Assembly: GCA_010909165.1 (NCBI GenBank)
Contig: MU008179.1
Location: 558,001 to 622,000 of the forward strand
Length of the DNA stretch: 64,000 bases
Direction: 5' to 3'
Source: Anthoceros angustus
Taxonomy: Eukaryota; Streptophyta; Anthocerotopsida; Anthocerotales; Anthocerotaceae
Shown: positions 8,859-21,800 of the stretch, one piece after another
How positions within the stretch are numbered: position 1 is the stretch's first letter
Layout: each line of letters starts with the position of its first letter
Notes under the pieces: generated by a model
Seen by the model: the letters and a program-made list of their open reading frames with translations, nothing else
The model's database searches: none
Told to the model about the DNA's origin: nothing
Position numbers and translations under genes: made by a program

Positions 8859-11651
8859 TGTGGACGGACTCTCCTTGGGGTTAGGAAATAAGCTGGGTTT
8901 GTTTTTTTCGTAGGTATGGAGTATAAAATAAGGCGGAAAGGGAGGAATAAGCAGACGGTACTCGGGGTACTCAGTACTTTCGGGACTTCCAGGGGTGAGT
9001 AGCGGACCACGAAACCCACTCAGAGGACCTCCGGACTACACGATGTCAGGATAAGTCCGGACCCCTCCGGATCAAACAGGATAAATCATGATAAAGTAAC
9101 TTAGAAGTTGGGCGTGAGTTAAGCGGCGCCACGTGGATGGTCTTGGTGATAGGCGGCATGCAGCGGACCCGGGGACCGCGATGGCCGTTATAGGCGGTAT
9201 TCACGCTCGGTGCAGCGCGTAAGCGGAAGGTAAGCGAGAGTGAGCCATGCGGGCTCAGCGATTCTGGACAACGAGCCGCCCCTCGCCCAGCGATTACTTC
9301 CGACGGAGAGAAGCGAGGCGGTCATTCTTCAAACAACAGCGGCGAGTTCGCATTCTCTCGGCCTCGGACACGGCTCTCGGCGTTGTCTTTTTTTGCTCGC
9401 TCGGGCACCCTTGATGCGATTCGACTTGGCGGGAAACAGCGAGGGGCGGAGATTGCGGAGCCCCACGTCTCAGCAATGAGCAAGTGCGAAGATGAGACCC
9501 AGCGGCGGGCGTGGGAGCCATGGCGCTTGGTGGAGCGCAACGCCGTCCTGCGCTACCGGACTTGGGCCGTGGGCTGGAGGAGGCGGAGGGAGCTGGTGGA
9601 GGTGGCACTGGACATTTTCCGGTATACGGACCTTGACGGTCACCTAGTCCAGAATGCGCCGGGAAGATGTTGGCTAGCCAACAAGGAGGTCGATCCAAGA
9701 ACTGGAGGACCCTAGGAGGTGGGCCGTGGAGGTCTGAGGCGGTTACAACCGCCAGTGGAGAAATGGGAGGAGTAGTCTGGAACCCACGAAGGTGAAGGGA
9801 AGGTGGAAGCGGCCGGGCGGCCCTTTGCGATTAGGAACGCAGCGTCCTCCAACGGATGGTGATGTCGGACCTCCTGAGGCGGGAGTGCGTTCGAGTGGCG
9901 AAGATTATCGTCCTTGGAACATGCTCACCAAGGTGGATCACCTTGGGGATAATGCTAGTGTTCCTCCACGACCTACTGGGAAGGAAGCCGCCCTGGGGAC
10001 ATAATCTTCGCGGGTCGTCAGGGGGCTTCATAGTGAGGTCACGAGCCACCACCGTCGGCGTTATCGCCGTTTTGATTCGTGTGGGGGCCTTGCCTCTGAA
10101 GGAGGGTGAAGAGGGCAGGCACTCCGGAAAAGGCCGCTCTGGGAGGCGAAGGAAGCGAGCATGGCCCTTGCAGATATTTTGAGTCGGGAGGAGGGCAGGC
10201 AGGAGGAATTCCGGACTCCATCGTCTGGGCGGACCCCTCGCCAGGGAAGTGTGGGCTATGGACTTCCTTGGGGTTAGGAAATAAGTGGGGTTTTGTTTTT
10301 CGTAGGTTCGAATAGTAAAATAAGGCGGAAAGGGAGGAATAAGTACGGATGGTGCTCGGACCGGGCTCGGAGTATACTCCGGACTCGGGAGAATGCGGAC
10401 CCGGTACCACTATGAGCTCGGACTACGCCGGGAGTAGCAGGATAAGTCCGGACCCCACTCCAGTCAAAGCAGGATAAATCGCCGAGAAGGTAATTTGGAA
10501 GTTGAGTCGTGAGACGGACTAAGCCGTGGGTCACGAGTGGAGGTCGGGCATGCGGCCGGAGGCCGTAACCTTGCGAGGCCGTTATAGCGGTATTCACGCC
10601 CAGCGGATGTGCGGCGTGTGGGCAGTCTGTGGCAGGCGGCGGCGTAAGGTCGAGTAAGCCATGGGACCTCTGGCGATTCAGACGAGGAAGAGGCACCTCC
10701 CGCCCACATTTTCCAACGCCGACGAGGAGGTCCGGCGACCGAGACAATTTCGCAGCCTCTGCGCCCGCAACCCGCCTCGCGCTATCTCTTGAACGCCAGC
10801 ATCTTCGCCTCACCGCTAGGTTGGAGCAACGCGCAAGAGGGCGATCGTGGGTCTCCTGCAACCATCAACGCGGGGAGAAGAAGGCGATGGCACCCAAAAG
10901 GCTGCGGATGGGGAGCCATGGAACCCGGTAGAGCGCAACATTGTGACCCGCGCTATCCGGACTTTGGGCCATGGCCGGAGGAGGGGAGGATTAGTCGAGG
11001 AGTGGCACTTAGACGTGTTCCAGTGTCGACGCTTGACAAGAGTCACCGTCCGGAGTTCGCTAAGATGTTGGCGCAACCAACAAGGAGGTTCGTCCAAGAA
11101 CCTCCGGAGGATCCGCGAGATGGACCTTGAGGTCCCGAGGGCTTACAACCGCCCAAGGAGGAAGATGGGGCGAGTCCTGAGCCCCTCAAGGCGAGGGAAA
11201 GATAGAGGCGCAAGGCGGCGATGCCGCTAACGCAGACAACCAACGGCCGGTTGATATCGGACCGGATGCAGTGAGGCGAGTCTTGATCATTGTCCATCGA
11301 ACTTGCTCACCAAGGTGGATCACCTTGGTGATAATTTGTTGGTGTTCCCGCATGCGGCAAGAGGCGGACTGGGAAGGATCATCTTCGCCTGTTCAGCCAG
11401 TGAGGCCCGCAAGTCGAGGAGCGAAGCCCTCGCCGTCTGGACTATCCCCATACCCGATCCATGTATGGGGACATTACGACCTCAAGGAGGGTGAAGAGGA
11501 ACGAGCACTCCGGAAAGGGCCGGCCGCCTGAGGAGGCGGAAGGAAGAGCGCAGGCGGAGGCCCGCCTGCACCGAGTAAGAGAGTCCAGGAGGAGGACGAT
11601 CGGGAGGAATTCCGGACTCCATACGCCCTGAGCGACCCTCGCCGAGGGAAG
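8859..11651 (+). repeat. Tandem 5' modules of the nested element
   Basis: The leader with CTCCTTGGGGTTAGGAAATAAG, a TATA-like TATAAAATAAGGCGG and CCGGAC-rich boxes occurs at 8859, 10250 and 11652. Each is followed by the start of the coiled-coil gene. The spacing is about 1.4 kb. The second and third leaders join upstream coding sequence within GTGTGG, a run also found at the element's first bases, so the copies look like junctions at microhomology. Confidence 0.75.
8925..8937 (+). promoter_or_regulatory. TATA-like box of the nested element
   Basis: GAGTATAAAATAAGG follows the TTTTTTTCGTAGG segment. It recurs near 10316, 11717 and 52633 with small changes. It is the only strong TATA-like run in the GC-rich DNA and is placed 60-75 bp from the module start, as expected for an element promoter. 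Function is inferred. Confidence 0.45.
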
Positions 11652-14600
11652 TGTGGGCTATGGACTTCCCTTGGGGTTAGGAACAAGTGGGGTTTTGTTT
11701 TTCGTGAGGTCTCAATAGTAAAATAAGGCGAAAGGGAGGAATAAGCACGGATGGTGCTCCGGACTGCCCGAGTATACTGACCCGGAGGGGTAACGGACGA
11801 CACTATGACGAGCTCCGGACTACGCACCGGTAACGGATAAGTCCGGACCCCACCCGGTCAAAACAGATAAGTACGCCAGGAAGGTAATTTGGAAGTTGAG
11901 TCGTGAGGATGTACAAGCGCGCCACGTGACGGCCCCGAGTGGAGGTCGGGCATGCAGCAAGACCGTACCTTGCCAGGGGCCGTTATAGCGGTATTCACGC
12001 CCGCGGATCGCGCAGAAGGCGGCAGAGCAGGCGCGAGGCGAAGGTCGAGTAAGCCGCGTGCCTCCGCGCAGGAAGAGGCACCTCCCGCCCAGCCATTTCC
12101 AACCAAGGCGCCGACGAGGAGGTCATTCGCGCGACCGAGACAATTTAGCCTCTGCGCAACCGCCCGCGCCATCTCTTTGAACGCCAGCATCTCGCGCTCA
12201 CCGCTAGGTTGGAGCAATAACGCGGAAGAGGGCGATCGTGCCGGTCTCCTGCAAGGGCAACGGCGAAAGGAGAAGAAGGCGGCACCCAAAAAGGTCATGG
12301 AGGTCTGAGCCATGGAACCCGGTAGAGCGCAACATTGTGACCCGCGCTATCCGGACTTTGGGCCATGGCCGGAGGAGGCGGGAGGATTAGTCGAGGAGTG
12401 GCACTTAGACGTGTTCCAGCCGTCGGACGCTTGACTCACCGTCCGGAGTTCGCCGGAAGATGTTGGCGGCCAACAAGGAGGTTCGTCCAAGAACCTCCGG
12501 AGGATCCTGTGCGATGGACCTTGAGGTCCCGAGGGCGGCTTACAACCGCCCAAGGAGGAAGATGGGGCGAAGTCCCGAGCCCCTCAAGGCGAGGGAAAGA
12601 TAGAGGCGCAAGGGCGGCGGCGTCGGCCCGTAACGCAGCGACAACCAACCGGTTGATATGGACCGCCAGAGTGAGGGTCAGAGTCGATCATTGTCCATCG
12701 AACTTGCTCACCAAGGTGGATCACCTTGGTGATAATTTGTTGGTGTTCCCGCATGCGCAGGGGCAAGAGGGCGACTGGGAAGGATCATCTTCGTTCTCAG
12801 TGAGGCCCGCAAGTCGAGGAGCGAGAAGCCCTCGCTCGACTATCCCCATACCCGATCCATGTATGGGGACATTACGAGCCTCAAGGATGGGGAGAGAGCG
12901 GCGCCCGGAAAGGGTTGGCGGCCCTACCAAGTGAGGGCAAGGGCGCTCGAGGTAGAGGCCCACCCCTAGGGCCAAACGGGTCCGGAGGAGGACGATCGAA
13001 GGGATACTGACCCATACGCCCGAACGGACCCCTCACCACCTAGGGAAGTGTGGGAAGATATCCCTTCCCTCCTCTTGAATGCCTCAGCAACCCGGTCTGG
13101 CGGGGGGGCCAGGCCCGGCCCGGCGGCCCGGCCACAGCCTGGCAGCGGCGGAGGAGCCCAGCGGACTCGCAGGCGGAGGAAGGCGGAAGGCAGTGCCATC
13201 CTTGACACCCGGTGCCTGCCTCTGCCTCTGAGTGGCAAGAGGCGGCGGAGGAAGGCGAAGGGGCCAAGGAGGCGGTCAGGCAGCACGGGAGCGATCCACA
13301 TGGGAGGCGAGGGTCGGCTCGAACCCCTCACCTCAAGGCCCCAGGACGAAGAGGGCAAATAAGGAATTGGCGGCCAAGAGGGCCAAGGAGGGTGAAGCTC
13401 CGGAGCTCAGCAATCAGGACCTAAGGGGCCTGATTAGGTCCGGAGAACCCAGTCCGGACTTACTCCGGACTGCGGTATGGAGGTCCTTGGCGGACCGTGA
13501 AATGCCCGCTCCCACTACGGACTTTTTGGGGGTCTCACCAGTGGCGGCCGTGGAAGAGACACGGCGGGTCCTGGCTACCGTCATGGACGGTATGCTTTGG
13601 GGTCTCTGGGACGGTGAGAAGACCCGAGTAGAAGCCACCGGAGGCGTATGGTGCTCCTCAGAGGCGGTTGGAGGCGGCCGAGGCGGAGGAAGGCGGGCTC
13701 TCGGCCGCATCGAAGAAGGAGCGGAGGCCGAGAGGAAGTCGGTCCATTGACGGGACGGACTAAATTCCTTGTTGGGTGGCGGTGAGCGAACAGTTAAACC
13801 AGTGAAGACCTCTGCTGGAGAGGAGATGGAGGTCCTTGGCGGACGGAGGAAGTGAGGCGATGGAACAGGAGCAGGAGGCCGAGGCGGCGGAGGAAGTGAG
13901 GCCGGACTCGGGGAAGGAAGCCCGTGGAGGATGGAGGATCTCGGTCTCGATTGCGTGAGGTGGCGGCGGCGGAGATGGAAGACCGCAGGAGACTCAGGCT
14001 GTGCTCAGTTACCATTGAGAGGAATGGTGTGCGGGCGTGATCTCGGATCACGAGCGAAATAAGCGGCTCCGGCTGTTGGCGGACGGAGGAAGTAAGGCGA
14101 TGGAGCAGGCGGGCGTCGCGAAATGGAGAAGGACACAGGCGAAGCCGTAATGCAGCGAGTTGCCCGCTGGAGAGGAGATGGCGGAGCTAACGGCGAGAAT
14201 AAGCGAGGCGAAACCTTTGGGCCTTGTGCTGGTCGATTAAGGAAGGCGGAAGGGGAGCTGCGCTATGGCGGTAGGAGGCGAAGCGGGGAGGCGGTTGGAG
14301 GCGGCGATGGAACAGGAGCAGGGGAGGCGGTTGGAGGCGGCGGCGGAGGCGGCCTTGGCCTCACGGTCGGCCGGCTCCGGCCGCGAACTGGCGGAGGATG
14401 GTCCGGCAAGCGGACGATGCTCTCGGGCACCAATGGCGAAGGAGTATCGGGTGCTCGGGCACATGTGGAAGAGGCAATCCAAAGAAATTGACTCGGATTT
14501 TGCCTACTACCACGCCGAGCTCCTTAAGGCATTGGAAGCCTCTCGGCCCCGCTACATGGGCGGACCCGGAGGCTCGAGAAGGGATGAAGGGCATGGGGAC

Positions 14601-14720
14601 GGCAGGACCCTAGTGGCCTGTTTGGAGGCAGCGGTAGCGGGGAGAAGAGCCTCGGGAGGCGGGGCAGCCAGCCTAGCGAATCTCGAGGTAAGTCCGCAAC
14701 ACCTTTCGGGAAGATAGGCG
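9470..14720 (+). pseudogene. Long coiled-coil protein of the nested element, first copy, unit 1
   Basis: A single protein-like path can be followed through many frame changes. It begins with a conserved N-terminal segment (WEPWRLVERN, WxxxGRRRxxLVE), then HRPEFA/NKEVR, MSDLLxR and MLTKVDHLGDNLLVF (several copies because the 5' modules are duplicated). Next comes an Arg/Lys/Glu-rich middle with ADFLGxSPVAAVEETRRVL and ATVMDGMLWGL (13500-13640). Last is the C-terminal IDSDFAYYHAELLKALEASR (about 14487-14546). Compositional bias toward GAG, GCG and AGG codons is extreme. There are no enzyme motifs. It probably represents the structural protein of the element. Broken as written. Confidence 0.5.
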
Positions 14721-14839
14721 GCCACGAAGGCGGAAGGAGGAAACCCGACCCAAGACAAGGGTCGGTGGGAAGGGATGAGGACCTAGCGATGAGGTCCCAT
14801 GAGATAAAGTCCGGAGCTTGGGGACGGACCCCGTAATGG

Positions 14840-15000
14840 ACCGGACGAGGTCGAACCCGAGATGAGGCCGGACCAGTGAGGCCGGACTCGGGGAATAAGC
14901 GGACTCCGAGTTCGGACTCGGGAGTCGAGGCCGGACCTCGAGGTCCGGACTCGGGGAAGCAAGGAGGAGTCCCTCAGGCTTCTGGAGGCAGTCGGTGGCC
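14840..15000 (+). repeat. CCGGAC-rich degenerate repeats
   Basis: GAGGCCGGACC and AGGTCCGGACTCGG units recur several times and are partly palindromic. Similar units occur at 16150-16240 and, in ordered coding form, at 23023-23225. They lie just downstream of the coiled-coil C-terminus in both tandem copies. Confidence 0.6.
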
Positions 15001-15860
15001 CTAGGAGGGACCCACCGGGGCTGTGGGACGACGTTGTGGTAGCAGTCGTCGGACCTTGCCGTGTAACAACGAGTTCGGGAAGGAAGGGTCCGCCTCGCGG
15101 ATCATCCGATTAGGTGCGCCCATCGGGAGACGAGATTGGACCACCAATCCGGCGGAACCGGGACCTTCCAGGCCCAGCCAGAAGGAGATAGGAGGAGGAA
15201 TAGGATGGTAGGCGGCGATTAGGGCGTCTTGAGGTACCATTTCGAATAGGGTGTAATAAAGGCGCCGACTTGGGCGTAGTATAAGAGAAATTTGAGGCGC
15301 TGAATAAATCATCTTCTCTTGGTGTTGATGCGCGTTGCTTCGGACCTTGTGTGTCTTCTGTAGCGTGAGTCTGAGTCAGCGAGCACGCGGCTCGAAGGCA
15401 GTCAAGGTCACAGTGGCGGACCCTAACGTGTGGTGTGTGCGGGGAAGGCGGCGGGGACGTGTTCGTCGAGGCGGCCCAGTCAATGGGCCGGGCGTGTGAG
15501 CGGAGGAACTCGGGAGGCGTCTGAGCCGGACGGAGGCCAGTTGAGCAACGGAGGAGGTCGGGTGCTAACCACTGCGTTCTTTTCAAGGTTGATGGCGTGG
15601 GAGTGAGGAGCGGACTAAAGGGTGGTGGCGTCGAGGCAATCACGGACGACAGGTCCTTAAACGCTTGGCCACACGGGCTGTTCGGTGAGCGTTATGAGTA
15701 GTTAGGCGCAAAATGGCGATTGCGTGTGTGAAAGTTGGACATAAAAGTGAGATCGGTGAAGCGGCAAGCGGAGCTTATCATTCTCTCGGAGCGGACTCCT
15801 TACTACACATGGGATTGAAAGGCGCCCGGTAGGCGTCAGAAATGTGATCGTTATACCTTG
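15000..15860 (+). other. 3' region of the first nested copy (possible terminator/polyadenylation zone)
   Basis: The composition drops from extreme GC. TAATAAAGG (about 15254) and GAATAAATC (about 15302) are plausible polyadenylation signals. They lie close to a TAGTATAAG run near 15277. The end of this zone (AGCTTATCATTCTCTCGGAGCGGACTCC near 15774) matches the 3' end of the whole element at about 24651 and 58230, so one element copy ends near 15.86 kb. A 78-bp segment here (CGGATCATCCGATTAGGTGCGCC) has a partner at about 23394. Confidence 0.5.
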
Positions 15861-18800
15861 ATGGAACATCCCTTCCTCCTCCGGTGCCCCACCGGGGAGG
15901 CGTCTGAGCCGGAGGAACTCGGGAGGCGGGCGGGAGTTGGCGGTTCAGTAGCATGCGGCAAGCGACAACCAACAACAACGGCATTTTTGGTCCCAGCGGA
16001 CTCGGCGGAACCAAAGAGGCGGAAGACGGCGCCTACCAACACACCGAGACAGCGCTCGATTGCCTTGCCTCACCTTAGCGGAGTGGCAAGAAGCGGAGGA
16101 GGCTCAAAGGCGGAGGGCCTTTGCAAGGCGGGAGGCCAGTTGAGCAACGAGGAGGTCCGGACTCGGGGAAGAGGAAGGGGTCCGGAGCTTGGGGACGGAC
16201 CCGGAGGCCGGACCTCGAGGTCCGGACTCGGGAGGAGGAAGGCGGAGAAGGAGTTAGTGGCCAAGAGGGCTGAGGAAGGTGAGGCTCGGACTCAAAGACT
16301 CGTGACCTAAGGGTCTGATTAGGTCCGAGAGCCCTGACTCGCCCGGACTCAGATGGGCGGTCTTGACGGACCGTGAGAGATGCCCACGCCCACAAATGGA
16401 CTTTCGGCATCTCCCCACGGCCGTGGAAGAAGCAGCAGTGTTAGCTACCGTCATGGACGAGATAAGCTCATGGGACAAGCGAGAAGACCCAAGAAGTAGA
16501 GGCCACCCGGGAGGAGGATGGTGGAACTTCAAGGTGTGGAGGCGCCTGTGAGGCGAGGTATAGGCGGAGTCCTCGCCCGAATCGAGGAGGGAAAGCGTTG
16601 GGAGGTGGAGAGCGAGAGGTCCGACGGTCCAGAAGACCGGATTAAGATCCTTCACCGCGAATAACAAGGCGGCGGCCAGAGGCCCACGCGAGCCGAGGAC
16701 CTGCAAACGGAGGCGGGCGGTGGAGGCGGAGGAGTACGCCAAAGAAGGTAACTTAGAAGTTGGGCGTGAGTTGAGAGCGGCGCCACGGATGGCAATCTGA
16801 GTGGAAGACGACGCCGCCAGCAGCGTGGACCGTAGCATGCCGGTGGCGTTATAAGCAGTATTCACGCCTGCATCGCGCGGGCAGAGGGCCGGAGTAGGCG
16901 GAAGCGTAAGGCGAGAGTAAGCCATGCAGGCTCCTGACAGTTACGGACAGCAAAGAGCCGCCCTCCCGCGCGGCGGTTACTTCCGGCGGAGAGAAGTGAG
17001 GCGGAGGTCATTCTTCCAAACAACTTCGCGGCGAGTTTCGCATTCTCTCGCGCTCAGACACCCGGCTCTCTGGCGTTGTCTTTTTGATCGCTCCAGCATC
17101 CTTCGGCGCAGTTTGAATTGGCGAGTGAAGCAACTGACACCGCGACTGAGGAGCGAAAGATTGTGGAGCTTCACGCCCAGCAGAGGATGAGGTAGCGGAG
17201 GATGGGACCCAAGAAGGCGGCGGAGGTTTGGGAGCCATGGCGCTTGGTGGAGCGCAACATCGCCACCAAGCGCCACCCGACTGGGCCGTGGCCGGAGGAG
17301 GCGGGGAGCTGGTCAGGAGTGGCACTGGACGCTTTGTCAGCGACCTTTGACACGCCTAGTCCGGAGTACGCCGGAAGATGTTGGCGGCCAACAAGGAGGT
17401 TCGATCTAAGAGCCTGCGAGAGGACCCTAGGAGGTGGACCGTGGAGGTCCTGAGGGCTGTTTACAACCGTCCAGCGGAGGAAATTGGGGGCGTAGTTCCG
17501 GAACCCCTCAAGGCAAGAGGAAAGATAGAGGCGGCAAAGGCCGCCATGCTGAAGCCAGGGACGCAACGAACAACCAACGGCTGGTTGATGTCGGATTTGC
17601 TGGACAGGAGGGTGAGAGCAATGGCTAGGATCATTGTCCACTGGAACATGCTCACCAAGGTAGATCACCTTGGTGACAATCTACTGGTGTTCCTGCATGC
17701 GCCGCAGGAAGGAGGCGGAGGAGTACGCCCAAGAAGGTAACTTAGAAGTTGGGCGTGAGTTAGCAGCCAGGCGCCACGTGGATGGCACCAGTGGAAGACG
17801 GCATGCCGCCAGCGTGCCAGACCGTAGCATTGCCGGTGGCGTTATAAGTGCATTCACGCTGCACGCTGGCAGCCGTAAGGCCGCAGTAGGCGGAAGCGTA
17901 AGGCGAGAGTAAGCCATGCGCTCCGGCGCCACGGACAAAGAAGAGCCGCCTGCCGTTACTTCCATGAGAGAAGTGAGGCGAGGTCATTCCCAACAACTTC
18001 ATGAGTTTTGCATTCTCGCCGACACCCGGCTCTCTGGCGTTGTCTTTTTGATCGCTCCAGCATCCTTCGGCGCAGTTCGAATTGGCGAGTGAAGCAACTG
18101 ACACCGCGACTGAGGAGCGAAAGATTGTGGAGCTTCACGCCTCAGCAGCAGGACAGAGGGAGCGGGAGGATGGGACCCAAGAAGGCGGCGGAGGTTTGGG
18201 AGCCATGGCGCTTGGTGGAGCGCAACATCGTCACCAAGCGCTACCCGGACTTCGGGCCGTGGCTGGAGGAGGCGGGGGAGCTGGTCGAGGAGTGGCACTG
18301 GACGCTTGTGTCAGTTCGGACCTTTGACGTCGCCCTAGTCCGGGAGTACGCCGGAAGATGTTGGTGCCAACAAGGAGGTTCGATCTAAGAGCTCGAGAGG
18401 ACCCTAGGAGGTGGACCGTGGAGGTCCTGAGGGCGGCAAACCGTCCAAATGGGAGGAAATTGGGGGCGTAGTTCCCCTCAAGGCAAGAGGAAAGATAGAG
18501 GCGGCAAAGGCCGCAATGCTGAAGCCAGGGACGCAACGAACAACCAACGGCCGGGTTGATGCCTGGACGGCCGGATGAGGGTGAGAGCAAAGGGCCGTGA
18601 TCATTGTCCATCGGAATACATGCTCACTGCAGATCACCTTGGTGACACCCATCGGTGTTCCCGCATGCGCCGCAAAGGGGAAGGAAGGGCATCGGGGAGG
18701 ATCATCTTCGCCAGATCAATCGTGAAGCTCATGTCGAGTGAGAAGCCTCCTCCGTCGGCGTTATCGCCGTTTTAATTCATGTGGGCACGCGAACCTCAAG

Positions 18801-21800
18801 GAGGGTGAAGAGGAACGCGACCGGAAGATGTTGGCGGCCCACCGGAGGCGTATGAAGGGGCGCAGGAGGCGGAGGCCCGCCCCCGGAGCAAGAGGGTCCG
18901 GGAGGAAGACGATCGAGGGAATCCTGCCACACGTCTGAGCGGACCCCCTCGCCACCGAGGGAAGTGTGGAGGACATCCCGCTTCCTCCTCCGGTGCCCCA
19001 CCGAGCAACAGGAAGAGGCGGCCACAGTGGCGAGCGCGGCCAGTGCATCACCGCCACACGACGGATACCGAGCCTCGACGGACTCGGCGGGAACCAAAGA
19101 GGCGGAAGACGGTGCCACCCATCAACGCAGACCTGTGACGGCGCCTGTTCTTGCCTCGCCAACGGAGTGGCAAGAAGCCGAGGAGGCGATGGCGGGGACG
19201 CCCAAGGAGCGGGAGGCCACCGGCAAGAGCCCCCACCCGAGCCGGGTCCTGCCTCCGACCGGGAGAGGTAAAGGTCGCCTCAACCCCTCACCCCTCCGAG
19301 CCCTGTGAGAAAGAGGCGCCAAGAGGGCCAAGGAAGGTGAGGCTCCGGACTCAAGACTGTGACCTAAGGGTCCCGATTAGGTCCGAGAGCCCACCGACTC
19401 ACCCGGCCGTATGGAGGTCCTTGGCGAGAGATGCCCACCTCCACGACGGACTTCTTGGGGGCCTCACTGGCACTGTGGAAGAGACACGGCGGTCCTGCCA
19501 CACATGGACTGTATCTGGGACCTCTACGGCCGAGAAGACCTGTGGAGGTGGAGGCAACAAGGAGGCGCATGGTGCTCCTCCAGAGGCGAGGAGGCGGAGG
19601 CGAGGAAGAAGAAGGCGGAAGCCCTCGGCCGCATCGAGGAGGGAAAGCGCCGGGAGGCGGAGGCGGAGGCGAGGAAGAAGGCGGCGGAGGCCCGCCCACC
19701 GGAGGCGAGGAGGCGGAGGCCCGCCCCCGGAGCAAGAGGGTCCGGAGGAAGACGATCGAGGGAATCCTGCCACACGTCTGAGCGGACCCTCGCCACCGAG
19801 GGAAGTGTGGAGGACATCCCGCTTCCTCCTCGGTGCCCCACCGAGCAACAGGAAGAGGCGGCCACAGTGGCGAGCGCGGCCAGTGCATCACCGCCACACG
19901 ACGGATACCGAGCCTCGACGGACTCGGGGACCAAGAGGCGGAAGACGGTGCCACCCATCAACGCAGACCTGTGACGGCGCCTGTTCTTGCCTCGCCAACG
20001 GAGTGGCAAGAAGCCGAGGAGGCGATGGCGGGGACGCCCAAGGAGCGGGAGGCCACCGGCAAGAGCCCACCCGAGCCGGGTCCTGCCTCCGACCGGGAGA
20101 GGTAAAGGTCGCCTCAACCCCTCACCCCTCCGAGCCCTGTGAGAAAGAGGCGCCAAGAGGGCCAAGAGGTGAGGCTCCTGACCGACTGTGGACCGAGGGT
20201 CCCGATTAGGTCCGAGAGCCCACCGACTCGCCCGGACCGGGTATGGAGGTCCTTGGCGAGAGATGCCCACCTCCACGACGGACTTCTTGGGGGCCTCACC
20301 ATGGCGCCGGAAGTGGCGGGTCCTAGCTACCGCCATGGACGGTATGCTCTGGGGTCTCTGGACGGCCGAGAAGACCTGTGGAGGTGGAGGCAACAAGGAG
20401 GCGATGGTGCTCCTCCAGAGATGGAGGCGCCCAGAGGCGAGGAAGAAGGCGGAAGCCTCGGCCGCATCGAGGGAAAGCGCCGGAGGCGAGGAAGTCCGTC
20501 CATTTGACAGATCGGACTAAGTTTCTTCACCGGGCGGTAGCAGCGGGCACAGAGGCCCAAGCGGGCAAGGACCTCGCAGCGCAGGTGGAGGAGGAGGCGA
20601 GGAGGGTCGAGGCGCGGAGAACGCCGACTTGGCCGAGGCGGCTCCGAGCCCAACATCGTACGCCGAGGCTCGTGAAGGCGCGGAAGCGCCGCGGGCGAAG
20701 GTCGACCGGGATCACTATCGACGTGATCGGAACCGGTGGAGGGAGACGGGGGGTAGCCGCTAACTCAAGGCCGCAGCAGGAGCCGGAGGAAGAAGGCCGC
20801 AGCAGGAGGAATCGGAGGTCAGCACCGGGAAATAGGGGACCTGGTGCAGCAGGAGGTGAAGAGCGGCAGGAGCCGGAGGCAAAGGATACCGAGCCGCAAC
20901 TCCAAGACGACGGAGCAAGCAGGGGTTCTCAACGAGAGAATCCAAGACTTCGAGCGGAGATAGAGCGCCCGCTTGAAGACGGAGGAGAATAGGCGACGGC
21001 CAAGGAGTTCAACGTCGAGGCCGCAGCAGGAGCCGGAGGAAGCTGTGAGCGGGATACCGCCCGCCTCGGAGAAGGAAGTGGCGGACCTCCGGAAAGGATG
21101 AACGGAGGAAGAGAGCTGGAGGAGGAGGCAAAACCAGAGTCCGTGAGTCCGGACTCGAAGAAAGGCGGAAGCGGAGGGTGAGCTCATGGCCATGCGAAAT
21201 CATGGAGCTAGAACGAAGGGAGGAGGAGAATCAGCAAGCAGCCAAGGCCGCAGGAGAAGGCCGCCTTGGTGGCATCGAGGAGTCCGCCGCCAGCTGGTAA
21301 GCCCGCAACGGAGACGGCCAAGAGGGCCAAGGAAGGTGAGGCTCCTGACCAAAGACTCAGGACCGAGGGTCCCGATTAGGTCCGAGAGCCAGTCCGGACT
21401 CGACTGCGGTATGGAGGTCCTTGGCAGACGAGAGATGCCCACCTCCACGACGGACTTCTTGGGGGCCTCACCAAGGGCGCCTGTGAAGTGGCGGGTCCTA
21501 GCTACCGCCATGAGGGAGGCTCGGGGTGGGACGGCCGAGAAGACCTGTGGAGGTGGAGGCAACAAGGAGGCGCATGGTGCTCCTCCAGGAGCAGATGGAG
21601 GCGGCCCAGGAGGCGAGGAAGAAGGCGGAAGCCCTCGGCCGCATCGAGGAGGGAAAGCGCCGGAGGCCGAAAGGGAAGTCTCGTCCATTTGACAGGATCG
21701 GATTAAGTTTCTTCACCGGGCGAAAATCAAGTGGTGTGAGGCCCAAGCGGGCAAGGACCTGCGGGAGGTGGAGGGAGGTGGAGGAGGCGAGGAGGGTCGA

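Noticed and set aside
15000-15860. A complete solo LTR between the two nested tandem copies
   Set aside because: It has AATAAA-like and TATA-like runs, but its start does not match the element's 5' leader. It is better read as the 3' region of the first copy.
14837-16240. CRISPR-like array from the repeated CCGGAC units
   Set aside because: Repeats are degenerate, spacing is irregular, there are no unique spacers, and the genomic context is a eukaryotic nucleus.
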